Source: Flavimaricola marinus
GTDB taxonomy: Bacteria > Pseudomonadota > Alphaproteobacteria > Rhodobacterales > Rhodobacteraceae
Assembly: GCF_900184895.1 (NCBI RefSeq)
Contig: NZ_FXZK01000002.1
Location: 124,001 to 188,000 of the forward strand
Length of the DNA stretch: 64,000 bases
Direction: 5' to 3'
The translations under genes were made by a program, and so were the position numbers. Shown here piece by piece: positions 28,140 to 37,907 of the stretch; positions within the stretch are counted from its first letter, which is position 1; every line of letters starts with the position of its first letter. The notes beneath the pieces are model-generated. The model was not told the origin of the DNA, ran no database searches, and saw only the letters and a list, made by a program, of their open reading frames with translations.

Positions 28140-28919
28140 TTAACCCGCCTTTTCTTTGTTCTTGAGACCGGTGCCCAGATAGGCCTCGATCACCGCCTCG
28201 TTCTGCATGATCTCGTCTGCGGTGCCTTGGGCAAGCACCTTGCCCTCGGCCATCACGATGACCGGATCACAGAGCTTGCGGATGAAATCCATATCATGTT
28301 CGATGACGCAAAAAGTGTAACCTCTTTCGCGGTTTAGCCGGATAATCGCATCCGCGATCGTCATCAACAGGGTGCGGTTCACACCGGCGCCGACCTCGTC
28401 GAGAAACACGATCTTGGCGTCGACCATCATGGTGCGACCAAGCTCGAGCAGCTTTTTCTGGCCGCCGGACAGGTTTCCGGCCTTCTCGTCTCGAAGATGC
28501 GAAATCGTCAGAAAATCAAGGACTTCATCAGCCTTCTTCAACAGGGTCGCTTCCTCTTGGGCAATGCGGCCGCGGCCGAACCACGTCGCCAGCAGACCCT
28601 CGCCACTCTGACCGCCGGGAACCATCATCAGGTTCTCTCTGACAGTCATGCTCGAGAATTCATGCGCGATCTGAAAAGTGCGCAGCAAGCCCTTGTGAAA
28701 CAACACATGTGGCGGCAATCCGGTGATGTCCTCACCGGCCATCGTCACCTTGCCGGAGGTCGGCGGCAGGCGTCCTGCGATGACGTTGAAAAGAGACGTC
28801 TTGCCCGCGCCATTGGGGCCGATCAAACCGGTGATCGACCCGGATTTGATCTCGAGAGAGGCGCCGTCAACGGCATGAAATCCGCCAAAGTGCTTGTGCA
28901 GATCCTCGACTACAATCAT
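28140..28919 (-). CDS. livG: Branched-chain amino acid ABC transporter ATPase LivG
   Basis: A 259-residue ABC ATPase: Walker A GPNGAGKTS near residue 36, signature LSGGQKK near 151, and the LivG-type C-terminal extension with EIMQNEAVIEAYLG. Together with LivF it powers uptake through LivHM. It follows livK by about 110 bases, separated by a perfect hairpin that probably lowers its expression relative to the binding protein. Confidence 0.94.
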   Translation of the reverse strand: MIVVEDLHKHFGGFHAVDGASLEIKSGSITGLIGPNGAGKTSLFNVIAGRLPPTSGKVTMAGEDITGLPPHVLFHKGLLRTFQIAHEFSSMTVRENLMMVPGGQSGEGLLATWFGRGRIAQEEATLLKKADEVLDFLTISHLRDEKAGNLSGGQKKLLELGRTMMVDAKIVFLDEVGAGVNRTLLMTIADAIIRLNRERGYTFCVIEHDMDFIRKLCDPVIVMAEGKVLAQGTADEIMQNEAVIEAYLGTGLKNKEKAG

Positions 28920-28984
28920 GCAGGCTTCCCCTGTTTCGCCAATCGGTTACGCGGCAAAGTTCGCGCCCATCGGTCGGTTATGGA

Positions 28985-29014
28985 TGCGCGGCCCAAGTTT
29001 CCTTGGGCCGCGCA
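28985..29014 (-). terminator. Perfect hairpin after livK
   Basis: A 13-base-pair stem without mismatch (28985-28997 with 29002-29014) around a TTTC loop follows the livK stop on the minus strand. No U-run follows it, so it is more likely a 3' mRNA stabiliser or partial attenuator than a full terminator. This would give more binding protein than ATPase, as is usual in ABC operons. Confidence 0.6.
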
Positions 29015-29028
29015 ATTGGTTGGATGGA

Positions 29029-30225
29029 TCAGCGGAAGCCGACGAAGTCGTAAGCGCCATCTTCGATGGTGTACTCACGGAACGCGCCGCTGGCCTCACC
29101 GGGTCCGATCAGCTCGACGGCGGTTGCGCCGACATAGTCGATCTCGCCGCCATTCGCGAGGATTTCCAAGCCCTTGGCCAGCTCACCCGGGCCAATCGGC
29201 TCGCCCGGCGCATTGGCGACGGTCATCACGTGGCTTGCGAAATCAGCCGAAGCCGACGATCCGGCCGATTGCATGGCCAGCATCAAGAGAGCCGCGGAAT
29301 CGTAGCTTTCGCCCAGATAGACCGAGGTCGGGTCGAGGTCGGCGGCAGTCGCGATCTCTGCGAAGGTCGCAGCGCCTGCACTGTCGGAACCGGGCAACAG
29401 GCCGAACGAACCGCCCATGTCGGCTCCGACTTCGTCGAGCAGCGCCTGACCATACATGCCGTCCGGCAGCACGAAGATGTCGAATGCACCCGAGTCGAGC
29501 GAGGATTCGATGATCCCCTTGCCGCCTTGGTCGACATAGCCGGCCACGACGAGAGCGTCACCGCCAGCCGAGGCCAGGGCGCCGACTTCGGCGGAATAGT
29601 CGCCCTTGCCGTCTTCATGTGCCGACACCAGCGTCACGGTGCCGCCGGTGGCTTCGAAGGCAGCCTGGATGCTGTCTGCAAGGCCCTTGCCGTAGTCGTT
29701 GTTGGTGTAAGAAATCGCGATGGATTCAATGCCGCGCTCCGAAAGCACGGTTGCCAGCACTTCGCCTTGACGGGCATCGGAGGGGGCGACGCGGAAGAAC
29801 AGGCCGTCGTCTTCTGCCGAGGTCAGGCCCGGCGAAGTCGCCGATGGCGAGATCATCACGACGCCATTCGGCCGCGCGACGTTCTGCAGGATCGCGCCGG
29901 TCACACCGGAACAGTCCGCGCCCATGATGGCGGTGATGCCGTCGGAGGTGATCAGGCGTTCTGCGGCAGCGGTCGCAGCGGCCGAGTCGATGCAGGTCGA
30001 ATCCGCACGAATGGCCGTGACGCTTGCGCCGTCCAGAAGGCCGCCTGCGGCGTTCACTTCGGCAATCGCAAGATCGGCACCGGCACCCATGGCCGGCGTG
30101 ATTGATTCCAGCGGCCCGGTGAAGCCGAGGATGACACCGATTTTGACTTCGGTGCTGTGGGCGTCTGCCAATGCGCCGGTCGCGACGACGGCCGAGGCCG
30201 CAGTCGCCATGATGAGTTTCTTCAT
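29029..30225 (-). CDS. livK: Liv-type ABC transporter substrate-binding protein
   Basis: A 398-residue periplasmic binding protein of the type I (Leu/Ile/Val-binding) fold. The signal peptide covers about residues 1-21 (MKKLIMATAASAVVATGALA). The mature start VKIGVILGFTGPLESITPAM and the later CSGVTGAILQNV are typical. The ATG follows a GGGAGAA site. As first gene of the operon it probably carries the main promoter in the 309-base gap upstream. The ligand is not determinable from sequence alone. Confidence 0.92.
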   Translation of the reverse strand: MKKLIMATAASAVVATGALADAHSTEVKIGVILGFTGPLESITPAMGAGADLAIAEVNAAGGLLDGASVTAIRADSTCIDSAAATAAAERLITSDGITAIMGADCSGVTGAILQNVARPNGVVMISPSATSPGLTSAEDDGLFFRVAPSDARQGEVLATVLSERGIESIAISYTNNDYGKGLADSIQAAFEATGGTVTLVSAHEDGKGDYSAEVGALASAGGDALVVAGYVDQGGKGIIESSLDSGAFDIFVLPDGMYGQALLDEVGADMGGSFGLLPGSDSAGAATFAEIATAADLDPTSVYLGESYDSAALLMLAMQSAGSSASADFASHVMTVANAPGEPIGPGELAKGLEILANGGEIDYVGATAVELIGPGEASGAFREYTIEDGAYDFVGFR

Positions 30226-30534
30226 ACTGGTTCTCCCGTTGGTTTTTTGGTTCTGGAGCGGAAGCTAAACGGGCCGTTTGGAAAATGGAAGTAGCAAGCG
30301 AGAGGCCAAACGCCTTGTATGGCGCCGTTTTCGAAGAAAACGGTGCGTCACTGTGCGAAACCGGAACGGAACGGGGCCAAGCCCAGTCGCACTCGGTCGT
30401 CGTCACCGCGCACCGGTTGGTCCGGCATGCTCGACTGACTCGTCGTTCCGGAATGGAGATTGGATGCTAGTGCCACGCCGTTGCAACCGGGGCGAGCCCA
30501 CGCCGGGTAAGACGGTGCGCGTCTCTTGTTGGCG
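30226..30534. promoter_or_regulatory. 309-base non-coding gap with a palindrome upstream of livK
   Basis: No credible gene lies here. At 30325-30343 there is a perfect inverted repeat, CCGTTTTC-GAA-GAAAACGG, extended imperfectly by GC pairs on both sides, about 100 bases upstream of the livK start. It may be an operator for the Liv operon; the GlxA-type regulator next door is a candidate binder. The rest of the gap is featureless to me. Confidence 0.4.
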
Positions 30535-31539
30535 CTAGATCGACAACCGTGCGGAATGGCTCCCGCGTTCGCGATAGGGCGTCGTCTCATAATGCGAGCG
30601 ATAGCACTTCGAGAAATGCGAGGGCGACGCGAATCCGCAGGCGAGGGCCACGTTGATCACGCTCATATCCGTCTGCATCAACAGGTTGCGGGCCTTGGAG
30701 AGGCGCAGTTCCATGTAATAGCGTTTCGGGCTGCGATTGAGATAGCGTCGGAACAGGCGCTCCAGCTGGCGGGTCGACATGCCTACTTCGGCCGCAAGGA
30801 CAGAGGGGCTGATCGGTTCCTCGATCGCCTGCTCCATCATCTGAATGACGCGGCTCAGCTTGGGGTGACGGACGCCGATCCGCGTGGGGATCGACAGGCG
30901 CTGCGTATCCTGATCGGTGCGAATGGCCGAATAGATCAGCTGATCGGCCACCGCATTGGCCAGTTCCTCGCCATGATCATCGGCAATCAGCTTGAGCATG
31001 AGGTCGATCGAGGCGGTGCCGCCGGCGGTGGTGATCCGGTTGCCGTCTACCACGAAGACCGACTTGGTCAGTTTGACCTCCTCGAACTCCTCGCCAAAGC
31101 TGTCTTGGTTTTCCCAATGGATGGTGGCCTTCTTGCCGTCGAGCAATCCGGCCTTGGCCAAGGTATAGCCGGCCGTGCACAGGCCGCCCATGATGACACC
31201 GCGACGGGCCTCGCGGCGCAACCAGTTCAGCATTCTGCGCGACGTCGCCGACTGAACGTCGATGCCGCCGCACACCATGATCGTGTCGTCACGGCTGACT
31301 TCGCCCAGATCCATCTGAAGCTTGAATTCCGTCCCGGCAGAGCATTTGGCGACCTCGCCGCCTTCGCCGGCCAGCACCCATTTGTAGAGCTCGGCCCCCG
31401 CCATTCTATTGGCAATGCGCAGGCTCTCCATCGCGGAGGCAAAGCACAGGAGGGTGAAATTATCCAGCAATACAAAGACAAAGCGTCGCGGCTTGCCGCC
31501 AATCGGTTCGAGAGCGAGTGTCTTGACGGCTTGTTCCAT
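30535..31539 (-). CDS. GlxA-family transcriptional regulator (DJ-1/PfpI plus AraC domains)
   Basis: A 334-residue protein. An N-terminal class I glutamine-amidotransferase-like (DJ-1/PfpI) domain covers about residues 18-190, with GGLCTAGYTLAKAGL holding the nucleophile-elbow cysteine position; the C-terminus (about 225-325) is an AraC-type double helix-turn-helix with SPSVLAAEVGMSTRQLERLF. This architecture is shared by regulators of carnitine, glycine betaine and related catabolism (CdhR, GbdR), but the present target is unknown. It is divergent from aroG and lies downstream of the livK promoter region. Confidence 0.88.
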   Translation of the reverse strand: MEQAVKTLALEPIGGKPRRFVFVLLDNFTLLCFASAMESLRIANRMAGAELYKWVLAGEGGEVAKCSAGTEFKLQMDLGEVSRDDTIMVCGGIDVQSATSRRMLNWLRREARRGVIMGGLCTAGYTLAKAGLLDGKKATIHWENQDSFGEEFEEVKLTKSVFVVDGNRITTAGGTASIDLMLKLIADDHGEELANAVADQLIYSAIRTDQDTQRLSIPTRIGVRHPKLSRVIQMMEQAIEEPISPSVLAAEVGMSTRQLERLFRRYLNRSPKRYYMELRLSKARNLLMQTDMSVINVALACGFASPSHFSKCYRSHYETTPYRERGSHSARLSI

Positions 31540-31780
31540 GTCAGTCCCGATACAGGCCGCGAATTGGCTGACTGCGGCACCAAAATTTACAGCAGGTTAT
31601 TGACGGGTCCACAAGAGGCAATCCAAACCCGACAAGGATGGTCGCTTAGGGCATTCGAGGGCTGTTTGGACGGACAGTCTTCGGTTTTGCGGGATTTGGC
31701 ATTGGCCTATGGCTTTACGGCGTCTATAGACGGTTCGGGCGTGCAATTTCGGCGCGCTTTCCAACCGACGGAGCAAGACA

Positions 31781-33151
31781 ATGACCGAGTGGCACAAATC
31801 TGATTGGCGCGCAAAACCGCGGATTCAGATGCCCGAGTATACCGACGAGGCGAAACTCAAGGACGTCGAGGCCCGCATCGCGTCGTATCCGCCCTTGGTA
31901 TTTGCCGGCGAAGTGCGCAAGTTGAAATCCCATCTTGCCAAGGTCTCCAAAGGCGAGGCCTTCTTGTTGCAGGGTGGCGATTGCGCCGAGAGCTTCTCCG
32001 AATTTTCGGCGGACGGTATCCGCGATACGTTCAAGCTGGCCATGCAGATGGCGATGGTCCTGACCTACGCGGCCAAGGTGCCTGTGGTCAAAGTTGGCCG
32101 CATGGCGGGCCAGTTCGCCAAGCCGCGCTCGGCACCGACCGAAACGGTCGGCGACGTCGAGCTGCCGAGCTACCGCGGTGACATCATCAACGGTTTCGAC
32201 TTCACCCCGGAGGCGCGGATCCCCGATCCGGCCCGGATGGAGCAGGCTTATCTGCAAGCCGCCGCCACGCTGAACCTGCTGCGGGCCTTTTCGACAGGTG
32301 GCTACGCCGATGTGCACAAGGTCCATGCCTGGACGCTCGGCTTCACCGGTGCGCCCGAGGCGGAACGCTACCGGGCTCTGGCCAACCGGATCACAGACAC
32401 GCTCGATTTCATGAGCGCCGCCGGTATCCGGGACGAAGCGGCTCATGCCATGGAAACCGTCGAATTCTACACCAGCCACGAGGCGCTGTTGCTGGAATAC
32501 GAAGAGGCGTTGACCCGCGTCGACAGCACCACCGGCAAATGGCTCGCCGGTTCCGGACACATGATCTGGATTGGTGACCGGACACGCCAGCCGGACGGGG
32601 CGCATGTCGAATTCTGCAAGGGCGTTCAGAACCCGATCGGGCTGAAATGCGGGCCGTCGATGACCTCCGGGCATCTCAAGGCGCTGATGGCCTCGCTGAA
32701 CCCGACCAACGAAGCAGGGCGTCTGACGCTGATCGCACGGTTCGGTGCGGGCTCGGTCGGGGAACACCTGCCGCGCCTGATCAAGGCGGTGCAGGAAGAG
32801 GGCGCCAATGTCGTCTGGTCCTGCGACCCGATGCACGGCAACACGATCAAATCGTCCTCCGGCTACAAGACCCGGCCCTTCGAGAGCGTTCTGCGCGAAG
32901 TCCGCGAGTTCTTCGCCGTACACAACGACGAGGGTTCGATCCCCGGTGGCGTGCATTTCGAGATGACCGGCCGTGACGTGACCGAATGCACCGGCGGTGT
33001 CCGGGCCGTGACGGACGAGGACCTGTCCAGCCGGTATCACACCGCCTGCGACCCGCGTCTGAATGCGTCCCAATCGCTGGAGCTGGCGTTCCTCGTGGCC
33101 GAGGAACTGACCTCGCGCCGCAGCAAGATGGAAAAAGCCGAAGCGATCTGA
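31781..33151 (+). CDS. aroG: Class II 3-deoxy-7-phosphoheptulonate synthase
   Basis: A 456-residue class II (plant-type) DAHP synthase that condenses phosphoenolpyruvate and erythrose 4-phosphate, the first step of the shikimate pathway. The metal-binding cysteine lies in [10 protein letters not shown] near residue 68, followed by [14 protein letters not shown] and the HGNTIK and [10 protein letters not shown] active-site segments. A GGAG site precedes the ATG. It stands alone, followed by a strong terminator. I see no attenuator-like leader in the 240-base gap to the divergent regulator. Confidence 0.96.
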   Translation: MTEWHKSDWRAKPRIQMPEYTDEAKLKDVEARIASYPPLVFAGEVRKLKSHLAKVSKGEAFLLQGGDCAESFSEFSADGIRDTFKLAMQMAMVLTYAAKVPVVKVGRMAGQFAKPRSAPTETVGDVELPSYRGDIINGFDFTPEARIPDPARMEQAYLQAAATLNLLRAFSTGGYADVHKVHAWTLGFTGAPEAERYRALANRITDTLDFMSAAGIRDEAAHAMETVEFYTSHEALLLEYEEALTRVDSTTGKWLAGSGHMIWIGDRTRQPDGAHVEFCKGVQNPIGLKCGPSMTSGHLKALMASLNPTNEAGRLTLIARFGAGSVGEHLPRLIKAVQEEGANVVWSCDPMHGNTIKSSSGYKTRPFESVLREVREFFAVHNDEGSIPGGVHFEMTGRDVTECTGGVRAVTDEDLSSRYHTACDPRLNASQSLELAFLVAEELTSRRSKMEKAEAI

Positions 33152-33211
33152 TCGGCAAGAGCAGCGTTCGGCACCCGCGACAGGGTGCCGTTTGCAGCAT
33201 AGAGGCAAAAG

Positions 33212-33247
33212 AAAACGGCCGGGGCCATGCGCGCCTCGGCCGTTTTT
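33212..33247 (+). terminator. Rho-independent terminator of aroG
   Basis: The arms AAAACGGCCG (33212-33221) and CGGCCGTTTT (33237-33246), extended by further G-C pairs with one mismatch, form a strong stem followed by a T-run ending at 33247. The A-run on the left side makes it able to work in both directions, also serving the convergent PAS-protein gene that ends at 33252. Confidence 0.88.
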
Positions 33248-33251
33248 GCGT

Positions 33252-33887
33252 CTAGCCGTTGTTGACGACCAGACGCAGGGCGGGCCGTGCTTCGGCTCGA
33301 CGCACCGCCGGTTCGTCCATCATCGAGACCGGCTCGACCCGGATCGCGCCGCCTTCGGCAATGCCCAGCTTCAGCGGCCCTCGGCCCTGAACCAGACCGT
33401 CCATGACGACGGCCCCCAGAATGCGGGTCACGTTGCCGCGGTCGTCCAGCAGCGGCATCATCAACAGGCGTCCATTCTGACCCCGCCGCAGCAGGGTGCG
33501 TGGCAGCTGGATCGGCATGTCGACAAGCGCCGGGCCTTCCAGCAGGGCACTGATCGCCTCGGCCAGTGCGGGACGTGCATCGGCGCTGAACAGGGCGCTG
33601 AGCGGCATTCCGCGAACGTCCATGGCCGCCATGTCGTTCAGATGACGTCCCGCAACACGCAAACGGGCCACGCCGGGTGCCACGCTCTCTGCGATGAAGG
33701 TATAGGGCAGCGCGCCGTCGATACAGGCAGGATCGATGTCGACACGACGCGGCAGCCCGCCCGCGGAGCGAAGCCCTCGCCAGTATTGCTCCAGCGCGGC
33801 CAGCACGGTCACGTCCCGGCGCGGTTGATGAGACGTGGAGAGCACCACGGGACCCGTCGCTTTCGTATCCTTTGGTTCTGTTGTCAT
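33252..33887 (-). CDS. PAS-domain (PAS_5 type) protein
   Basis: A 211-residue soluble protein. The central part (about residues 38-150), with GLPRRVDIDPACIDGALPY and ARLRVAGRHLNDMAAMDVRG, matches the alphaproteobacterial PAS_5 family; flanks are low-complexity. No kinase, GGDEF or HTH domain is attached, so it may act through protein contacts. The ATG at 33887 has GGAGGG in front. A perfect TTAA-N7-TTAA box lies 35-49 bases upstream, suggesting CtrA control, which would link this protein to motility or cell-cycle functions. The role itself is unknown. Confidence 0.75.
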   Translation of the reverse strand: MTTEPKDTKATGPVVLSTSHQPRRDVTVLAALEQYWRGLRSAGGLPRRVDIDPACIDGALPYTFIAESVAPGVARLRVAGRHLNDMAAMDVRGMPLSALFSADARPALAEAISALLEGPALVDMPIQLPRTLLRRGQNGRLLMMPLLDDRGNVTRILGAVVMDGLVQGRGPLKLGIAEGGAIRVEPVSMMDEPAVRRAEARPALRLVVNNG

Positions 33888-33921
33888 TTCACCCTCCAAC
33901 GACTCAAATTGTAACTGTGTC

Positions 33922-33936
33922 TTAACGTTGTGTTAA
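33922..33936. promoter_or_regulatory. CtrA-type binding box TTAA-N7-TTAA
   Basis: A perfect match to the alphaproteobacterial CtrA consensus (TTAA at 33922-33925 and 33933-33936, seven bases between) lies in the divergent region between the PAS-protein gene and yicC. Two further TTAA half-sites with four-base spacing follow at 33977-33988, and a GANTC sequence (methylation site of CcrM) lies at 33901-33905. Position fits control of the PAS gene best. Binding is inferred. Confidence 0.6.
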
Positions 33937-34085
33937 TACATAGCCGGTTTCGGCCGCCATATCTCGGCCCAAAGTGTTAATGGGTTAACAGTTCCGAAGG
34001 GGCCGCGCCGTCAGACTTGCTCCCGGGGGGCATTTACCGTTACCTGCCGATACCTTCGCCAACCTCGACAAACGGAGAGCCTGAC

Positions 34086-34979
34086 TTGATCCATTCGATG
34101 ACCGCATTCGCCAGCCGGACCGGCACGTTGAACGCCAGTTCCTGGGCATGGGAAATGCGCGGGGTGAATGGACGGGGGCTGGATCTGCGGTTGCGCTTGC
34201 CCGAGTCCGTCGACGGCCTCGAGGCGGCGGTGCGAGGGGCGCTGGCGGCGCGGCTGGCGCGGGGAAACGTGACCGTCAACCTGAAGCTCACCCATGACGA
34301 GACGGCAAACGGTCTGCAACTGGACGCCGATCAGCTCGATCGGGTCCTTGCCGCGCTGGATCAGGTGCAGGACAGGGCATTGGGGCTTGGCATCACACTC
34401 GGGCAGCCGACCGCCGCCGACGTGCTGGGACAGCGGGGCGTGGTGCTGCAGGGGCAGGCCGCGCGCGAGATCGATCCGGAACTGCCCGCCGCCCTCATCG
34501 CGGATTTCGAAGGTCTGCTGGATGCGTTTTGCGACATGCGGGCCGCCGAGGGCAAAGCCTTGCACGCGGTCATCACCGATCAGATCAACACCATCTCACG
34601 GCTCACCGACGCCGCCGCGAGTGCTGCAGAGGCGAGACGCTCGGAGGTCTCGGCGAACCTCACCGCCGCGCTGCGCCGCATCGCTCAGGACGTGACCGAA
34701 GTCGACGAGGGCCGGATCGCGCAGGAACTGGCGCTCTTGGCCGTGAAATCCGACGTCACCGAAGAGCTCGACCGCCTCCGTGCCCATGTCGCGGCCGCGC
34801 GGGATCTGCTGTCCAATGGCGGCCCATTGGGGCGCAAGCTGGATTTCCTGACGCAGGAATTCAACCGCGAAGCCAACACCCTCTGCTCCAAGGCCGGGTC
34901 GACCGCGCTGACCGCCATCGGGCTTGACCTCAAGACCGCCATCGACCAGATGCGCGAGCAAATTCAGAACGTGGAATAG
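34086..34979 (+). CDS. yicC: YicC-family endoribonuclease
   Basis: A 297-residue YicC/YloC-family protein; recent work assigns RNA endonuclease activity to this family. N-terminal [12 protein letters not shown] and the C-terminal [21 protein letters not shown] are near-invariant. I place the start at the TTG at 34086, directly before the conserved IHSM, because a GGAG site lies eight bases upstream; the longer frame from 34017 lacks one. It precedes gmk by four bases, a common bacterial pair. Confidence 0.93.
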   Translation: MIHSMTAFASRTGTLNASSWAWEMRGVNGRGLDLRLRLPESVDGLEAAVRGALAARLARGNVTVNLKLTHDETANGLQLDADQLDRVLAALDQVQDRALGLGITLGQPTAADVLGQRGVVLQGQAAREIDPELPAALIADFEGLLDAFCDMRAAEGKALHAVITDQINTISRLTDAAASAAEARRSEVSANLTAALRRIAQDVTEVDEGRIAQELALLAVKSDVTEELDRLRAHVAAARDLLSNGGPLGRKLDFLTQEFNREANTLCSKAGSTALTAIGLDLKTAIDQMREQIQNVE

Positions 34980-34983
34980 CCTT

Positions 34984-35622
34984 ATGAACCGTCGCGGCCT
35001 GCTGATCATCCTGTCATCACCCTCCGGAGCGGGGAAGACCACGCTGACCCGGAGGCTGCGCGACTGGGATCCATCGCTCAGCTTTTCGGTGTCGGCGACC
35101 ACAAGGGCACCACGTCCGGGGGAAGTGGACGGAAAGGATTATCATTTCCTGACCGAGGCAGAGTTCAAGAGCCGGGTCGCCAATGGCGAAATGCTGGAAC
35201 ACGCCCACGTTTTCGGCAACTTCTATGGCTCCCCCAAGGGGCCTGTGGCCGATGCGATCGAGGCCGGGCGTGACGTGCTCTTCGATGTGGACTGGCAGGG
35301 CGCTCAGCAAATCTCGAATTCATCGCTCGGACAGCATGTCCTGTCGGTCTTCTTCCTGCCGCCGTCGATCAAAGAGCTTCACCGCAGGCTCGTCAGTCGC
35401 GGTCAGGATGACGCAGAGACGATCCACAAAAGGATGCTCAAAAGCTGGGACGAGATCAGCCACTGGGACGGCTACAACTACGTGCTGATCAACGATGACC
35501 TCGACGCGACCGAGGCGAAACTCAAGAGCATCGTCACCGCCGAACGGCTCCGCCGGAGCCAACAGCCCGGCCTGACCGATCACGTGCGCAAACTGCAAAC
35601 CGAATTCGAGGAAACGCCATGA
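34984..35622 (+). CDS. gmk: Guanylate kinase
   Basis: A 212-residue nucleotide kinase converting GMP to GDP with ATP. The P-loop [10 protein letters not shown] lies at about residues 11-20 and the GMP-binding segment [19 protein letters not shown] at about 36-54. The ATG at 34984 follows yicC by four bases. Its TGA stop overlaps the ATG of the gamma-carbonic-anhydrase gene, so yicC-gmk-gamma-CA-metC form one probable transcript. Confidence 0.97.
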   Translation: MNRRGLLIILSSPSGAGKTTLTRRLRDWDPSLSFSVSATTRAPRPGEVDGKDYHFLTEAEFKSRVANGEMLEHAHVFGNFYGSPKGPVADAIEAGRDVLFDVDWQGAQQISNSSLGQHVLSVFFLPPSIKELHRRLVSRGQDDAETIHKRMLKSWDEISHWDGYNYVLINDDLDATEAKLKSIVTAERLRRSQQPGLTDHVRKLQTEFEETP

Positions 35623-36137
35623 TCTACAGTCTCGACGGCATTGCTCCTGACGTTGCCGACAGCGCGTGGGTCGCGCCCAGTTGCCACATCATCGGCAAGG
35701 TAACCCTAGCCGAGAACAGCTCCGTCTGGTTCGGCACCACGATACGGGGCGACAACGAGCGGATTACCCTCGGCAAGGGATCGAACACTCAGGAGAACTC
35801 CGTCCTGCACACCGATCCGGGCTGCCCGCTGACCATCGCGGAGAACTGCACGATCGGGCACAATGCCATCCTTCACGGCTGCACCATTGGTGAGAACAGC
35901 CTGATCGGGATGGGGGCGATCGTGCTCAATCGGGCGGTGATCGGGCGCAACTGCCTGATCGCGGCCGGAGCGATCATCCCCGAGGGGCGCGAAATTCCGG
36001 ATGGCTCGCTGGTCATCGGCGCGCCGGGCAAGGTCGTGCGGCAACTGGACGAAGCTGCCATCGCCAATCTGCGTGCCTCGGCCGAGAAATATCAACAGAA
36101 CGCGCGGCGCTTCCGCGACACTTTGACAAAGGTCTGA
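35619..36137 (+). CDS. Gamma-carbonic-anhydrase-family protein
   Basis: A 172-residue left-handed beta-helix protein built of hexapeptide repeats. The three metal-ligand histidine positions are visible in [20 protein letters not shown] and the spacing between them. Family members include zinc or iron carbonic anhydrases and non-catalytic relatives (YrdA, PaaY). It overlaps gmk by four bases. Carbonic anhydrase activity is likely but cannot be confirmed by sequence. Confidence 0.87.
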   Translation: MIYSLDGIAPDVADSAWVAPSCHIIGKVTLAENSSVWFGTTIRGDNERITLGKGSNTQENSVLHTDPGCPLTIAENCTIGHNAILHGCTIGENSLIGMGAIVLNRAVIGRNCLIAAGAIIPEGREIPDGSLVIGAPGKVVRQLDEAAIANLRASAEKYQQNARRFRDTLTKV

Positions 36138-36141
36138 TCCC

Positions 36142-37332
36142 ATGTCCCGCATCCCGAAATCGCTGGTCCGCCGGACCGGCTGGCCGTCGTCGACCTCACG
36201 TCCCGTGGTCACACCGCTGCAAACCTCCGTGGTCTATGCCTCGCCGGATCCGGATGCGCTGGATCAGCAGTATGAGCATGGCACGGGCTACACCTATGCC
36301 CGCGAAGGGCATCCCAACGCCGATGTGCTGGCGGCCAAGATCGACATGCTCGAAGGGGCGCCCGATCTGTTCGAGGCGGCCGGCATCGTCACAGGCTCCG
36401 GGATGTCGGCCGTCGGCGCCACCTTCCTTGGCTTGCTCAAGCAAGGCGACCACGTCGTCGGCGGCGATCAGCTTTACGGGCGGACTCTGCGTCTGATGAC
36501 GCAAGACCTGCCAAAGCTGGGGATCGAGACCAGCCTCGCGGACCCGACCGACGCCCGCGCCATCGAGGCCGCCATACGGCCCAATACCAAGATGATCGTC
36601 GTCGAGGTGATCTCGAACCCCACGATCCGGGTCGCGGATATGGAGGGGATCGCGCAGATTGCGAATGCGAGAGGCATCCTTCTTGTCGTCGACAACACCT
36701 TCACCACGCCCCGACTGTATCAGCCGTTCGCGCATGGCGCGGATATCGTGATCCACTCGGTGACAAAGCTGCTCGCGGGGCATTCTGATGTGACGCTTGG
36801 GTATGTCGCCTGCAAAGACCCCGAACATCGGACCCTGATCGACACCGCCAACGCCAGCTGGGGCATGACGCCGAGCCCGTTCGACTGCTGGTTGGCCGAG
36901 CGGGGGATGCACTCGTTCGATCTTCGCTTCGACCGGGCGCAGGCCACCGCCACCCGGCTGGCCGATGCACTGGCCGAGGTGTCGGGCGTGACGCGGGTGA
37001 TCTATCCCACCCGGCCAGACCACCCCGATCACAACCGGGCGATGGGGCTGCTGGGCGGGCGTGGCGGCAACATGCTCAGTTTCGAACTGGTCGGTGGCCG
37101 GGCCGCGGCCAACGCAATGACACGGGCCGCGCCTGATGTGGCCTTTGCGCCGACGCTCGGGGATGTCGGGACCACACTCTCGCATCCGGCATCGTCGTCG
37201 CACCGGGCGCTCACCGAGGCCGACCGGACCGCATTGGGGATTTCAGAAGGGTTCTTCCGGGTCTCCGTCGGGATCGAGGAGCCGGACCTGCTGATCGAAG
37301 AGATGGTCAACTCCGCGCAGGCTGCGTCCTGA
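36142..37332 (+). CDS. metC: Cystathionine beta-lyase-like PLP enzyme (Cys/Met metabolism)
   Basis: A 396-residue PLP-dependent enzyme of the Cys/Met metabolism family. The PLP-binding lysine is in HSVTKLLAGHSD near residue 207, and VVDNTFTTPRLYQPF precedes it. The enzyme is close to cystathionine beta-lyases, which release homocysteine, pyruvate and ammonia, but gamma-lyases share the fold, so the exact reaction is less certain than the family. It lies four bases after the gamma-CA gene. The convergent small gene ends 18 bases after its stop. Confidence 0.85.
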   Translation: MSRIPKSLVRRTGWPSSTSRPVVTPLQTSVVYASPDPDALDQQYEHGTGYTYAREGHPNADVLAAKIDMLEGAPDLFEAAGIVTGSGMSAVGATFLGLLKQGDHVVGGDQLYGRTLRLMTQDLPKLGIETSLADPTDARAIEAAIRPNTKMIVVEVISNPTIRVADMEGIAQIANARGILLVVDNTFTTPRLYQPFAHGADIVIHSVTKLLAGHSDVTLGYVACKDPEHRTLIDTANASWGMTPSPFDCWLAERGMHSFDLRFDRAQATATRLADALAEVSGVTRVIYPTRPDHPDHNRAMGLLGGRGGNMLSFELVGGRAAANAMTRAAPDVAFAPTLGDVGTTLSHPASSSHRALTEADRTALGISEGFFRVSVGIEEPDLLIEEMVNSAQAAS

Positions 37333-37350
37333 CGCAGCTGGTGCAGGCGG

Positions 37351-37701
37351 CTACGATCCGCTCTTGATGCTGCCGCGCGACGGAACGATGAAAACGTCGA
37401 AATCCAGATCGGGGGCGACCGCGGCGACTTCGGCCAAAACGACGGAGGGGTAGGGCAGCCCCTCCGACAGCGCCCGATAAGCGCCCTTGAAGCCGACGGA
37501 TTCGAGAAACCGCGCAACATCCAGCACGTCGAACGTCGGGCCTACCAAGGCGGATACGATGATGTCGGGCGGCTCGGTTTCGAAGCAATGGGCAGGCAGG
37601 TCGGCGAAATCGACAAAGCTCACGCCCTCAACCGAAGGCAGCTGCCGGTCCATCGTCGACAGTTGCGACAACGGCCCGATGACGATCATCTTCTGGGTCA
37701 C
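37351..37701 (-). CDS. Uncharacterised 116-residue protein
   Basis: A soluble 116-residue protein with alternating hydrophobic strands and helices (KMIVIGPLSQL, PDIIVSALVGPTFDVLDVARF, DFDVFIVPSRGS), which looks like a small Rossmann-like or receiver-like alpha/beta fold without the phospho-acceptor set. No signal peptide or membrane span. I recognise no family. It is convergent with metC and divergent from phoR, 207 bases away. A real gene is supported by codon pattern and the absence of any better frame. Confidence 0.6.
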   Translation of the reverse strand: MTQKMIVIGPLSQLSTMDRQLPSVEGVSFVDFADLPAHCFETEPPDIIVSALVGPTFDVLDVARFLESVGFKGAYRALSEGLPYPSVVLAEVAAVAPDLDFDVFIVPSRGSIKSGS

Positions 37702-37907
37702 GCGCCGTCCTCGTCCTTGAAGATGCTGCCTTGCTCACGGAAGTCTTCGCATTGCCAATGTCACAATAACGCAGCACCATTGCTCCATCATGACCCTCAT
37801 ACGTAGTTCTAGGACCAGAGCGGCAAAGGCCTCAACCCGAAATGCGCCCCGAAACCAGTGAAAATCCCTGCCGCGTCTCTTCCGATAGCCGATCTTAAGG
37901 AACAAAA

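Noticed and set aside
31540-31780. Attenuator or riboswitch before aroG
   Set aside because: No leader peptide rich in aromatic residues and no terminator/antiterminator pair was visible.
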